Shown here piece after piece: positions 17,524 through 28,662 of a stretch of 33,255 nt of DNA. The translations under genes and the position numbers were made by a program. This stretch comes from Deltaproteobacteria bacterium (lineage in GTDB: Bacteria > Desulfobacterota_B > Binatia > UBA9968). Position 1 is the first letter of the stretch, and each line of letters starts with the position of its first letter. The notes beneath the pieces were generated by a model. The model saw only the letters and a list, made by a program, of their open reading frames with translations, was not told where the DNA came from and did no database searches. The stretch is taken from NCBI GenBank assembly GCA_005879255.1, contig VBKY01000033.1, forward strand, positions 1-33,255, given 5' to 3'.

Positions 17524-17532
17524 TCGTCACCG
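17504..17532. terminator. Strong hairpin between convergent transcripts
   Basis: Arms CGGTGACGATCAA (17504-17516) and its exact inverse (17520-17532) surround a three-base loop TTT, giving 13 perfect pairs. It covers the stop codon of the SCPU remnant and lies 16 bases beyond the stop of the leftward ubiD gene. Neither strand has a following T-run, so termination would be Rho-assisted or the stem may protect 3' ends. The convergent position supports a terminator-like role for both sides. Confidence 0.5.
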
Positions 17533-17547
17533 CGTCATATATCAGGG

Positions 17548-19140
17548 CTACTTCTTGTCTTCGCCGGGTTGTTTTCCCGGCTCAAATCCGCCGACTTCGT
17601 GGTAGACAACTTTCTTTTCTTCCTCGAAGGCTCGCACAGTCGGGATCTGTCCCGGCAGTCCAAGTTTTTTCCACTCGCCGGCGACCTTGTCGTACATTTC
17701 TTTGCGCAGTGCCGTGCGTTTCGAAAAAACCGGCAGATGGCGATGCTCTTTGCACGCATTGATAAGCGCTTTGGAGCCGTAGGGGCGCTTTTCCGGCGGG
17801 TTCTGAGTTGGGTCAAGCCAGGTGCTCCAGGTGTTACGCAGTATGTCAATATCGTCGATCGGGTTGCACCGGCTGCTCATTGCCCATATGACCTGATCCA
17901 TGTCGGTGGGATCAACATCTTCATCGACCGCAATGATCCACTTCGTGTAATAGGCGCCGCCAGGCACCTGGGCGGCGAGAGCGAGTGCTTGTGCAGCGTG
18001 ACCGGCGTAGCGCTGCTCGAGCGCAATCGCAGTCATGCCAAAGCCGCCGGCGCCGGCCGGGTGTGCGTAGACTCCTTGGATTCCCGGGATGCCGAGTTTA
18101 TCTAGATCGTCCCAAATACGCGCCGAACGAATGATCGCGAAGAAACCGCTTTGTTCATTCGAAGGGTAATCGGCCATCAGCGCGTTCGTCAGGATTGGGT
18201 TAGTGCGGTGGTGAATGGCGGTGATTTCTACCAATGGACACCCGGCCTCGGGCCTGCCGTAGTAACCTGGAAACTCACCGAATGGGCCTTCGGTCTTCAC
18301 CGAGTTGGGTTGAATGATGCCTTCGATGACGAACTCTGCATTCGCTGGCAAGAGAAGATTAGTCGTTTTTCCTTTGACCACTGGGATGGGTTCGCCTTTG
18401 ATGCCACCGAGAAATTCGTATTCGGAAACGTTTTTGGGAAATGTCTGAGACCCGACGACCATGAATAGTGGATCGATCCCCCAGGCCGCGGCGATTTCAA
18501 CCGGCTTGCCCATCTGCCAGGAGCGCGTAATGTGCAAGCGCGCATCTTTTCCGGGAGAAAGATAAAGCCCCGCTTCCTTCTTGCCCTGCAGCATCATGCG
18601 GTAGGTGCCGATATTTAGATAGCCCGTGTCCGGATCACGCGTGATCACGGCGTCGGCGGTTCCAGCATAACGACCGCCATCCAAAGGCCAATGCTTTGGA
18701 ATCGGCAGTTGCGTCAAATCGATTCTGTCGCCAGTTAGAGTGTTCTGATAGAAATCAGCTTCGGCCTGCGGCAGTTCGCGCGGTGGCATGCGGTGTTTGA
18801 GTTTTTCTTTGACACGGCGAATCAATTCGACTGTCGGAGTGTCGGGCGGCTCTTCCATCGTCACGGCAATGCGCTGCAGACTCGGTCCGAGAATATTCCA
18901 CAGCGATCGCGCCTTAAACGGACTATTCTCGTACCCTTTGATGTTGTCGAATAGGATCGCTGGCGAAGGTTTTTGCTTGGCGACCAGGTAACTAATCGCG
19001 CTCATCTCTTCGTCACAGCTCACCGGTTCTTTGACGTGAAGTAAATCGCCCAGCGCGCCGACGCGCTCGAGCCATTCACGCAGGTCCTGGATCGGTTTTT
19101 TGCCGGCCGTGTCGACAACTCTCTCTTCTCGTTTAGCCAT
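17548..19140 (-). CDS. UbiD-family (prenylated-FMN dependent) decarboxylase
   Basis: A 530-aa member of the UbiD family, which reversibly decarboxylates aromatic or unsaturated acids using prenyl-FMN. The catalytic triad is seen with correct spacing: R181 in NIGTYRM, and E284 and E289 in EGPFGEFPGYYG. The blocks LNIGTYRMM and KEAGLYLSPGKDARLH match the cofactor site. The ATG at 19140 has GGAGG seven bases upstream; a start at 19227 would overlap the previous gene. No UbiX prenyltransferase is present in the window. It is the third gene of a leftward operon after a class II aldolase (43 bp). The substrate is unknown; a degradation role fits better than ubiquinone synthesis. Confidence 0.93.
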   Translation of the reverse strand: MAKREERVVDTAGKKPIQDLREWLERVGALGDLLHVKEPVSCDEEMSAISYLVAKQKPSPAILFDNIKGYENSPFKARSLWNILGPSLQRIAVTMEEPPDTPTVELIRRVKEKLKHRMPPRELPQAEADFYQNTLTGDRIDLTQLPIPKHWPLDGGRYAGTADAVITRDPDTGYLNIGTYRMMLQGKKEAGLYLSPGKDARLHITRSWQMGKPVEIAAAWGIDPLFMVVGSQTFPKNVSEYEFLGGIKGEPIPVVKGKTTNLLLPANAEFVIEGIIQPNSVKTEGPFGEFPGYYGRPEAGCPLVEITAIHHRTNPILTNALMADYPSNEQSGFFAIIRSARIWDDLDKLGIPGIQGVYAHPAGAGGFGMTAIALEQRYAGHAAQALALAAQVPGGAYYTKWIIAVDEDVDPTDMDQVIWAMSSRCNPIDDIDILRNTWSTWLDPTQNPPEKRPYGSKALINACKEHRHLPVFSKRTALRKEMYDKVAGEWKKLGLPGQIPTVRAFEEEKKVVYHEVGGFEPGKQPGEDKK

Positions 19141-19183
19141 CAGTGATCCTCCGAATGTTTGCGTCCGTGTTCCTGGTCGGCTC

Positions 19184-19930
19184 TTATAATCGCGCTCCCT
19201 TGGGCAGCAGCGATTTGAAGTAAGCAAAAGCGTCGTAGGAGCGATACAGCATGTTTTGTTTCATGTAGTCGATCTCAGGTTGCGGCATGACCGCTGGCTT
19301 GCCAACACAGCTGGCGATGAACTGCATGTAAGCGGTGCGCTCTAAGTAAATCGCGTGAACCGTAGCATATTCCAAGCTGTCGCCGCACACAACAACACCG
19401 TGGCCCTTGAGTAACATGGCGTTACGATCACCTAGCGCTCCGCATATCTCCTTGCCATCTTGCACGGTGTAAATAAGACGGGGACTTGGAAAAATCGGTG
19501 TCTCCGGAGCAAAAACGGCGGCCTGATTATAAATGGGTAAGATCGGCGTACCCGCCACCGAAAAAGCGGTAGCAATAGTTTGATGTGTATGCACGACGGA
19601 ATTCACCTCGGGGCGCGCGTGGTAAATCGCCGCATGAATCATCGTCTCGCGCGGCGGATTCTTGAGTTTGGTGACCGTTCGCTGATTGCTCGCCTTAGCA
19701 TAATTTTGTTCGCAGACTTCCATATACTCGTCAATATCCACCGGGATAACATGTTTGGGAGCGATTTCGCCGAGCGGCGCGAGCACCGGCTTGATAAAAA
19801 ATCTTCGCGTTCCGGGAATGCGCGCACTGACGTGACCGTGGTAATCGGCCAATCCTTGGTAGAACATGATGCGGTTGCCCAAGGCGACCTTTTTTTTGAG
19901 TTCTTCGAGATCTTTCTTGCCGACTTTCAC
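19184..19930 (-). CDS. Class II aldolase/adducin family protein
   Basis: The product is 248 aa from a GTG at 19930 (AGGGGAG four bases upstream). The start avoids an upstream extension that would lie inside the acyltransferase gene. The catalytic site is complete: E95 in the PPRETMIH pattern, zinc ligands H114 and H116 in VVHTHQ, and H177 in LLKGHGVVV. It could be an aldolase, an epimerase or a decarboxylase of the family. Pairing with a UbiD decarboxylase suggests successive steps on the same acid. It lies 23 bases after the acyltransferase and 43 before ubiD. It differs from the class II member at 3574-4242 by keeping the catalytic Glu. Confidence 0.9.
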   Translation of the reverse strand: MKVGKKDLEELKKKVALGNRIMFYQGLADYHGHVSARIPGTRRFFIKPVLAPLGEIAPKHVIPVDIDEYMEVCEQNYAKASNQRTVTKLKNPPRETMIHAAIYHARPEVNSVVHTHQTIATAFSVAGTPILPIYNQAAVFAPETPIFPSPRLIYTVQDGKEICGALGDRNAMLLKGHGVVVCGDSLEYATVHAIYLERTAYMQFIASCVGKPAVMPQPEIDYMKQNMLYRSYDAFAYFKSLLPKGARL

Positions 19931-19953
19931 CTGGCTCCCCTTTCCAGTTGTTA

Positions 19954-20907
19954 TTATAAGGATGCCCGCCGGACAGGCTCGCTGGCGCCTATCGGATGAT
20001 CTGTTCGGCGTCCCCATCGCCCAAGGTTCATCCAGTTCCATTGGTCCGGGTAAGCCCGCACTGTGCGCTCGAGCCACTGGGTTATTAGAATCGTATTATC
20101 GCGAATCTGCGCTTTATCTCTTACGGTTCTTTCGAACTTTAATTCTGGCTCGATAATCAGTTTAAGCGAGTTGTCGGGTTGCCTGACCATACAAGCCGGG
20201 ACAATTGCGGCGCCCGTCCTCAGCGCGAGAGTGACCGGGCCGCGACGCGCAATCACAGCTTTACCAAACAAGGACACCTCGATCCCACTCCCCTTCCGAT
20301 ACTCATCCGCGATCATCACTACCGCTTGGTTGCTGCGCAGTACGTCGTTCAGCTCCTGGAGCGCCATGCGCCGCGGCCGCGCGTGAATCGTTTTTTGCCG
20401 GACTTGTAGCCGATACTGGTCCATAAGTTCGGCAAAGCGGCCGTCGCGCGGCTGGTTCACCAACACAAAGGTCGGAATACCTTCGATGGCCAACCGACTA
20501 CCGATCAAGAAAAAATTGCCCAAATGAGCGCTGAGGATCAGAACTCCCTTACCCTTAGCCAGAGCGGCATCAATATTTTCGCGCCCGACAACGGGAATCC
20601 GTGCGCGCATCTCCTGATCGGTCGAGTTTATCGCGGCGGCGATTTCGACGCAGGCGCGAAAAAAATTACGTAAGCAGCCGCGTGCGATATCCTCGATGAC
20701 CGGTCCGTCCAGGTCTGCTCCCAGAGCCGCTCGAATGTTATCGGTGGAGCGATTGCGAAAGCTCCGGAATAAAAAAAAGCCGACGTTTGCGAGCCAGTCC
20801 GATAACCGATAGAGCGCCCGTGGAAACATCCTGACGGCGTTGCAGCCAATCTTGAAACCGATCCAGGTGCTCAGATAAGCGACTTTGCCAGTGAACCAAT
20901 CGAACAT
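19954..20907 (-). CDS. Lysophospholipid/lipid A acyltransferase (LpxL/HtrB family)
   Basis: A 317-aa inner-membrane protein of the LpxL/LpxM family, which adds the secondary acyl chains of lipid A. The N-terminal hydrophobic segment is visible (about residues 11-45), followed by GKGVLILSAHLGNFFLIG, LVNQPRD, an ARPRRMALQELNDVLRSNQAVVMIADEYRKGSGIEVSLFG block and IVPACMVR. The canonical motif is H-x4-D/E; here H128 is followed five residues on by F133, so the acidic partner is absent. RxxD-like and GxPxx pieces are otherwise family-like. It may be a divergent or inactive member. It begins the operon with the aldolase and ubiD. Confidence 0.85.
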   Translation of the reverse strand: MFDWFTGKVAYLSTWIGFKIGCNAVRMFPRALYRLSDWLANVGFFLFRSFRNRSTDNIRAALGADLDGPVIEDIARGCLRNFFRACVEIAAAINSTDQEMRARIPVVGRENIDAALAKGKGVLILSAHLGNFFLIGSRLAIEGIPTFVLVNQPRDGRFAELMDQYRLQVRQKTIHARPRRMALQELNDVLRSNQAVVMIADEYRKGSGIEVSLFGKAVIARRGPVTLALRTGAAIVPACMVRQPDNSLKLIIEPELKFERTVRDKAQIRDNTILITQWLERTVRAYPDQWNWMNLGRWGRRTDHPIGASEPVRRASL

Positions 20908-20952
20908 TCAATTAGGGATTCTGCACCGTGGCTGAGTGATTCAAAGTACGCT

Positions 20953-20981
20953 AATCTATGATACTTTTACCACCGTCGCAA
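20953..20981 (-). promoter_or_regulatory. Weak candidate promoter for the acyltransferase-aldolase-ubiD operon
   Basis: Reading leftward, TTGCGA (complement of 20976-20981) is followed after 17 bases by TAGATT (complement of 20953-20958). Each matches its consensus at four of six positions with ideal spacing. The start would fall about 40 bases before the ATG at 20907. Such matches occur by chance, so confidence is low. Confidence 0.3.
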
Positions 20982-21157
20982 GACCGTGCAAGAGCATTGA
21001 ATTGGGCCAGCCTGATTTCCCCCTTCGATGAGAAACCTCTGTGATAATGGCAACTTAGAAAAAGGGCGAAAAACTCTCACGGAACCCAGCCAGTTTCTAT
21101 TATTTAGCGCATTTGTATGCTAAAAATCTCACACTACCGTGGCACCGGATAAGCGCT

Positions 21158-21547
21158 ATGCGAATGATTTTGCCTCCCATCAAGGAGCGTCGCGCGGTGG
21201 ATCGCCTCCTATCGGCATTCTTCCGTGAATACCGGGCGGGTGACTTCAAAAGAGCCATCGCTGCGTTGTGCCGGTTTTACCACCTAAGAAATCCTAAAGT
21301 GGAATGGTTTGAGTATATAGACTGGGGCAAGACCGCAGGTAAAACGTACGAGAACGGCCAGATTTATCTCGTCCACCCGGAGAATTGGAAGAAAGGCAGA
21401 AAATACAATTCCGAGCGACGCTGGATCAACATGGTGTATCACGAGATGGGCCATTACGTATTCTGGGCGGATGCGGAAAACAAGGCCGACATGTTTGCCT
21501 TTCGAATGGTCCGGGGTTTGAACAACCACAGAAACAACCACCGATAG
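21158..21547 (+). CDS. Small HExxH-motif protein, possible zinc metallopeptidase
   Basis: A 129-aa protein not recognised by name. It carries HEMGH at residues 95-99, followed by a conserved-looking ENKADMFAFRMVRG (E107, D111). This layout, HExGH then ExxADxFA, is the core of IrrE/ImmA-like and related minimal gluzincins. The N-terminal 90 residues are basic with no signal peptide or membrane segment. The ATG at 21158 was chosen; a TTG at 21113 would add 15 residues with no ribosome site. It lies alone between the divergent lipid acyltransferase and ileS, with no antitoxin or phage gene beside it. Its ribosome site (GGATAAG) is poor. Activity is unproven. Confidence 0.6.
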   Translation: MRMILPPIKERRAVDRLLSAFFREYRAGDFKRAIAALCRFYHLRNPKVEWFEYIDWGKTAGKTYENGQIYLVHPENWKKGRKYNSERRWINMVYHEMGHYVFWADAENKADMFAFRMVRGLNNHRNNHR

Positions 21548-21556
21548 AGAAGGCCG

Positions 21557-21629
21557 GGTGGTTTGGATCCGCTACCCTAAAAACGTCATGGATCCGCATT
21601 CCCTGCGTCGCCGTACAACTGAAACCACC
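21557..21629 (+). other. Structured leader candidate upstream of ileS
   Basis: GGTGGTTT at 21557-21564 and AAACCACC at 21622-21629 are perfect inverses. Inside them, GGATCC occurs at 21565-21570 and again at 21590-21595, which can extend the left stem by pairing. The whole lies 70 bases before the ileS start. The T-box core sequence (AGGGTGG then ACCGCG) is not found, so this is not a recognisable T-box. It may be a leader fold or coincidence. Confidence 0.3.
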
Positions 21630-21698
21630 ACGCCGATCTAGATAATTTCTCTTTCTTGAGATAAAAATTGGGTTTTCTCACACACGAGTTTTCCTACT

Positions 21699-25091
<3,393 letters not shown>

Positions 25092-25183
25092 TGAGCGTCT
25101 CCAAGCATTTTTGAATCGGCTTCAGATGCTCTGAAAAAAGTCTACGCTCGTTCCTCCTTGCTGCTGAAATTCGGAGTCTTCTG

Positions 25184-25681
25184 TTGACCGTCAAATCCAA
25201 GATCGTCCTCGGCTGGGTGGTGATCATTGTCGTCCTAGATCGGCTCACGAAAATCATTGTCGACCGCACCATGCCGTTGCACCACTCGATTCCGATCATC
25301 GACGGAGTGTTTAATTTGACTTACGTCCGTAACACCGGTGCGGCTTTCGGCATCTTCGCCGGCAGCCATGAGGCCTTTCGCTTACCGTTTTTAATTTTGG
25401 TATCCGTTTTGGCCTTGGGTTTCGTGTTCGTGATGCTCAAACGTCTGCCTGAACAACAGACTGGGCTGATCACGGCACTGGCTTTTATTGTTGGCGGCGC
25501 GCTCGGCAATCTCATCGACCGCGTTCTATACGGCGAAGTCATCGATTTTCTCGATTTTTACTGGTCGCATTATCACTGGCCGGCGTTTAATCTCGCCGAC
25601 AGCTGCATTACCGTTGGTGTGCTGATTACGCTCTACTACCTGATCAAGGCGAAGGGCGAAGATCCGTTCGCTGCCAATTAA
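25184..25681 (+). CDS. lspA: Lipoprotein signal peptidase (signal peptidase II)
   Basis: A 165-aa membrane aspartyl protease that cleaves prolipoprotein signal peptides after lipid attachment. The catalytic pair is D112 (GNLIDRV) and D139 (FNLADS), and the conserved RNTGAAFGIF block is present, with four hydrophobic helices. The start is a TTG at 25184 with GGAG seven bases upstream; no ATG or GTG fits better. It follows ileS by 92 bases, the order found in many bacteria. Its TAA overlaps the stop codon of the convergent smr gene by four bases. Confidence 0.96.
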   Translation: MTVKSKIVLGWVVIIVVLDRLTKIIVDRTMPLHHSIPIIDGVFNLTYVRNTGAAFGIFAGSHEAFRLPFLILVSVLALGFVFVMLKRLPEQQTGLITALAFIVGGALGNLIDRVLYGEVIDFLDFYWSHYHWPAFNLADSCITVGVLITLYYLIKAKGEDPFAAN

Positions 25682-26013
25682 TTCCCTTTTTTTAGAACGA
25701 CGACCGTCGCGCCCCAGCTTCCCCCTTCAAGTGGCGCGTCATGAAATGATTCGACGGCGGGATGTTCCTGCAATAGAGAACGCACGACGTCGCGCTGAAT
25801 TCCCTTGCCCTTGCCGTGAATCAAGCGCACCTCGCGAAAGCCGGCTTGCTTACACTGTTCGAGATATTCTTTGAAAACGCTCGGGATATCCTTGGGCTGA
25901 AATGGGTGGAGATCTATGGAGTCACGCAGCGTAATCTCCACCGGTTCGCCGAATGGAGAATCGGTCTCGGAGCCAAAAGAATCGCAACTCTTGTCTTTGC
26001 CGCGCTTACCCAC
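25678..26013 (-). CDS. Smr-domain protein
   Basis: A 111-aa protein with a small MutS-related (Smr) domain. The family signatures are DLH at 34-36 (SIDLHPFQPKD) and the HGKGKG loop at 66-71 (VRLIHGKGKGIQRDVV). Smr domains nick nucleic acids or act in ribosome quality control. No MutS part is attached. The start is GTG at 26013, the only start codon before the domain, but no ribosome site is visible and the terminator of the upstream gene abuts it, so the start is uncertain. It converges on lspA. Confidence 0.85.
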   Translation of the reverse strand: MGKRGKDKSCDSFGSETDSPFGEPVEITLRDSIDLHPFQPKDIPSVFKEYLEQCKQAGFREVRLIHGKGKGIQRDVVRSLLQEHPAVESFHDAPLEGGSWGATVVVLKKGN

Positions 26014-26048
26014 AAATAAAAGAGGGCAAGAAGAGAGTCCTTGCCCTC
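26013..26048 (-). terminator. Intrinsic terminator of the ABC-transporter operon
   Basis: Read leftward, GAGGGCAAG (26040-26048) and its exact inverse (26022-26030) form a nine-pair stem with a nine-base loop, followed at once by TTTTATTTG. It lies 41 bases beyond the stop of the binding-protein gene (26090). It closes the long leftward operon and separates it from smr. Confidence 0.85.
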
Positions 26049-26089
26049 CCTCTAACTAACTAAGTATGTTCGACTTCGCCGAGCTTGCG

Positions 26090-27103
26090 TTAGTCCCACC
26101 GCTTGTCGCCGGTTAGACGACCGCCGACCTTGGCCAACGCGGCCTGAAAAATCGACGCATCGATCAGCTTATCGTAGCTCGGTTTCTCTTCAGCTTTGAT
26201 CGTACCCAGCTCCACTTGTTTGTTGATCGTCCATTCGACCATATCCTTGGGTAGACCGTCATTTACCGGCCACGCGCCGGCGTTCGCGAGGATGTCATAA
26301 GTTTGCGCCACGGCGTCAGAATCCTGCTGGGTATATTTCGTGGCGATTTCCACGGTCTTTGCCTTATTGTTGTAAATGAAACGGTTGGCTTTGATGAGCG
26401 CGACCATGATGTCGACGTAGAGTTGGCGATTGCTGGCTATCTCCTTTTCCGGCGCGATGTAGGCCGCGTACAACCACTTGGGCAGTGGCTCCCAGAGATT
26501 GACGAGAATATTAAGTTCAGGTTTTTTCTTTTTCGCGACGATCGCCTGGTCAACATGGAGAATCGCCGTGTCGATCTGGTTGGTCAAAAGTCCCGGCACG
26601 CGGCCCTTGGTGCTCACCGGCACGTACTGGACATCTTTGGGCGTGAGCCCACAGGTCGCCATCACGGCGCGACTCATGACTTCATTAAATGCGCCGACTT
26701 CTTGGATGCCAATTTTCCGACCTTTGAGCTCTTTGCAGCTCTTGATATCGCCTTGAACCAACATCGACTGCGATAGTTTGTGCGAATAGGTGCCGAGCAC
26801 TTTGGTGCCGGCGCCTCTGGCGGCGGCGATGATCGCCGGATCGGAGCTCGTGCCGGTGATATCGAGGCCTCCCGCGACACTGCCGCGCAAGGTTTGCGTG
26901 CCGCCCTCGAAGGTAACGAACTCCGCCTCGATATTATTCTCTGCGAAAAAGCCCAATTCCTTGGCGATGTACGGCGGAATATGCACCACATTGGGGGGCG
27001 TGACCGGGACGCCAAAAACAACCTTTCGTTTTGTTTGCGCCTCGACTGGCGTGCCCCAGACCCACACGGTTATGAGCGCCAGAATAAGCAACCCCTTTTT
27101 CAT
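26090..27103 (-). CDS. NitT/TauT-type ABC transporter substrate-binding protein
   Basis: A 337-aa periplasmic protein with a clear signal peptide (residues 1-22, ending ...VEAQ). The mature part starts like NMT1/SsuA/ThiY-type binding proteins: VVFGVPVTPPNVVHIPPYIAKELGFFAENN, then VTFEGGTQTLRGSVAGGLDITG and LKGRKIGIQEVGAFNEV. Known family ligands include taurine, sulfonates, nitrate, pyrimidine thiamine precursors and aromatic acids. None can be chosen here. AGGAGG stands five bases before the ATG. It is the last gene of the operon, following the permease by 15 bases, and is followed by an intrinsic terminator. Confidence 0.93.
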   Translation of the reverse strand: MKKGLLILALITVWVWGTPVEAQTKRKVVFGVPVTPPNVVHIPPYIAKELGFFAENNIEAEFVTFEGGTQTLRGSVAGGLDITGTSSDPAIIAAARGAGTKVLGTYSHKLSQSMLVQGDIKSCKELKGRKIGIQEVGAFNEVMSRAVMATCGLTPKDVQYVPVSTKGRVPGLLTNQIDTAILHVDQAIVAKKKKPELNILVNLWEPLPKWLYAAYIAPEKEIASNRQLYVDIMVALIKANRFIYNNKAKTVEIATKYTQQDSDAVAQTYDILANAGAWPVNDGLPKDMVEWTINKQVELGTIKAEEKPSYDKLIDASIFQAALAKVGGRLTGDKRWD

Positions 27104-27118
27104 ACGTGCCTCCTTTTG

Positions 27119-27874
27119 CTATTCCCGTTCATCAAAATTTCTCCACGGCGCGATGCGCCCCTCGACCCACTTGGCGAGCCACATCAGCCCAACACCTAAT
27201 ATCATAACCACGACGATAGGAACAAAGAGCTTGTCGGTCTCGAAGGCATTGGCATAACGGACGATCATATACCCCAAACCCGTAACCGAGGTGTAGAATT
27301 CGGCGACGATCATTCCCACTAGCCCGCGGCCGATCGCCAGCCGAATGCCGACGACAATGAAAGGAAGAGCCGATGGGATAATCAGATGTCGCCACAGTTG
27401 TCCTTCACTGGAGCAGAAGGAGCGAGCGACTTCCTGAAGATTGCGGTCGACGTCTTTGACACCCTGATAGGTATTTATGAGAATGGGAAAAACCATAAAG
27501 AGAAAGACAATGATGACCTTCGCAGGCACCTTGAAACCGAACCAAAGAACAATTAGTGGCACCATGGCCACCATCGGCATGGAATAAAGCGCGTTGATGT
27601 AAATATCCGTCGCCCACTCCACCAGGGAAAAACGGCCCATCACGACGCCCAAAAACACCCCCACGATCACCGACAAAATCGACGCGTAGAGGAGAACTAA
27701 AAGACTATCTTTCATGTAACTTTGCAGCTCGCCTGAAACAACCAGCGAGAAGAAAGCACGAATGATGGCGAGCGGATAGGTGAAGAGAATCGGATTCACG
27801 CGCCTGCCGTAGAACTCCCAGACTGCTAGGACGAGGAACAGCGAAATCAAGCGAACTTTAACGCGCTGACTCAT
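27119..27874 (-). CDS. NitT/TauT-type ABC transporter permease
   Basis: A 251-aa inner-membrane protein with about six helices of the BPD_transp_1 (SsuC/TauC) type. The EAA-like coupling loop is seen at EVARSFCSSEGQLWRHLIIPSALPFIVVGIRLAIG. It lies between the ATPase, whose 3' end it overlaps by 17 bases, and the binding protein. The three together make a complete importer. Its own ribosome site is inside the ATPase gene, so translation is coupled. Confidence 0.93.
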   Translation of the reverse strand: MSQRVKVRLISLFLVLAVWEFYGRRVNPILFTYPLAIIRAFFSLVVSGELQSYMKDSLLVLLYASILSVIVGVFLGVVMGRFSLVEWATDIYINALYSMPMVAMVPLIVLWFGFKVPAKVIIVFLFMVFPILINTYQGVKDVDRNLQEVARSFCSSEGQLWRHLIIPSALPFIVVGIRLAIGRGLVGMIVAEFYTSVTGLGYMIVRYANAFETDKLFVPIVVVMILGVGLMWLAKWVEGRIAPWRNFDERE

Positions 27875-28655
27875 GGCTAGCTTCTCCGGGAGTCTCCTGA
27901 TTCAGATCACGTTTGAGCATCTCCCATATGGAATTTCTGAGCTCAATATATTGCGGGTGGGCTCTGACTGAGAGGATCTTTCTCGGCCGGGGAATAACTA
28001 CGGGAAGGATTTTTTGAATACGCCCGGGCTGGCGCGACATGACCACGATACGGTCACCTAAAACAATTGCTTCGTCGATGCTGTGAGTGACAAAGATCAT
28101 GGTTTTATTCTCGGTTTCGAGGAGCCGCAGCAGTTCTTCCTGCATCATTTCCCGCGTCTGCGCGTCCAACGCGCCAAAGGGTTCATCCATGAGCAACACG
28201 GACGGATTGATCGCCATGGCGCGCGCCAGGCCGGCGCGCTGCTGCATCCCGCCGGAAAGCTGGTGTGGATAGGATTTTTCAAATCCCTTGAGGCCAATGA
28301 GCGCGACGTATCGTTCAACGGTCGCGGAAATTTCCTGTCGCGATTTTCCTCTAAGCGTCAAGCCGTAGGCGATATTTTCCTCCAATCGCTTCCACGGAAA
28401 CAGACCGAAGTGCTGAAACACCACGGCTATGTCGGGCCGCGGCTGGGTGACGAGCTGTCCGTCAATGAGAACCTCGCCACGGTCGCGGGCGATCAAACAA
28501 TCGACGATCCGAAGCAGAGTCGTCTTGCCGCAGCCGCTCGGCCCCAAGACACAGAGACTCTCGTTGGCGTCAACTTCGAGATTGATGTCCTGCAACGCCA
28601 CCACCGCTCCGCCGCTGTATGTTTTGGTGAGATTCCGGATGACGATTTTGGCCAT
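27858..28655 (-). CDS. NitT/TauT-type ABC transporter ATPase
   Basis: A 265-aa nucleotide-binding subunit. Walker A GPSGCGKTT is at 38-46, Q80 in the Q-loop (VVFQHFG), the signature LSGGM at 132-136, Walker B VLLMDEP at 152-158, and the switch His in FVTHSIDEA. It resembles SsuB/TauB proteins. It lies only seven bases downstream of the E2 stop with no promoter or convincing ribosome site between, so it is translationally tied to the 2-oxoacid dehydrogenase genes. Confidence 0.95.
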   Translation of the reverse strand: MAKIVIRNLTKTYSGGAVVALQDINLEVDANESLCVLGPSGCGKTTLLRIVDCLIARDRGEVLIDGQLVTQPRPDIAVVFQHFGLFPWKRLEENIAYGLTLRGKSRQEISATVERYVALIGLKGFEKSYPHQLSGGMQQRAGLARAMAINPSVLLMDEPFGALDAQTREMMQEELLRLLETENKTMIFVTHSIDEAIVLGDRIVVMSRQPGRIQKILPVVIPRPRKILSVRAHPQYIELRNSIWEMLKRDLNQETPGEASHESAR

Positions 28656-28662
28656 GGAGGGA

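Noticed and set aside
19931..20077. N-terminal extension of the class II aldolase at 19184
   Set aside because: The extra codons are the 3' end of the acyltransferase gene in another frame; a GTG with a ribosome site exists at 19930.
21553..21698. T-box riboswitch before ileS
   Set aside because: A GGGTGG is present at 21556, but the rest of the T-box core and a terminator/antiterminator pair are missing.
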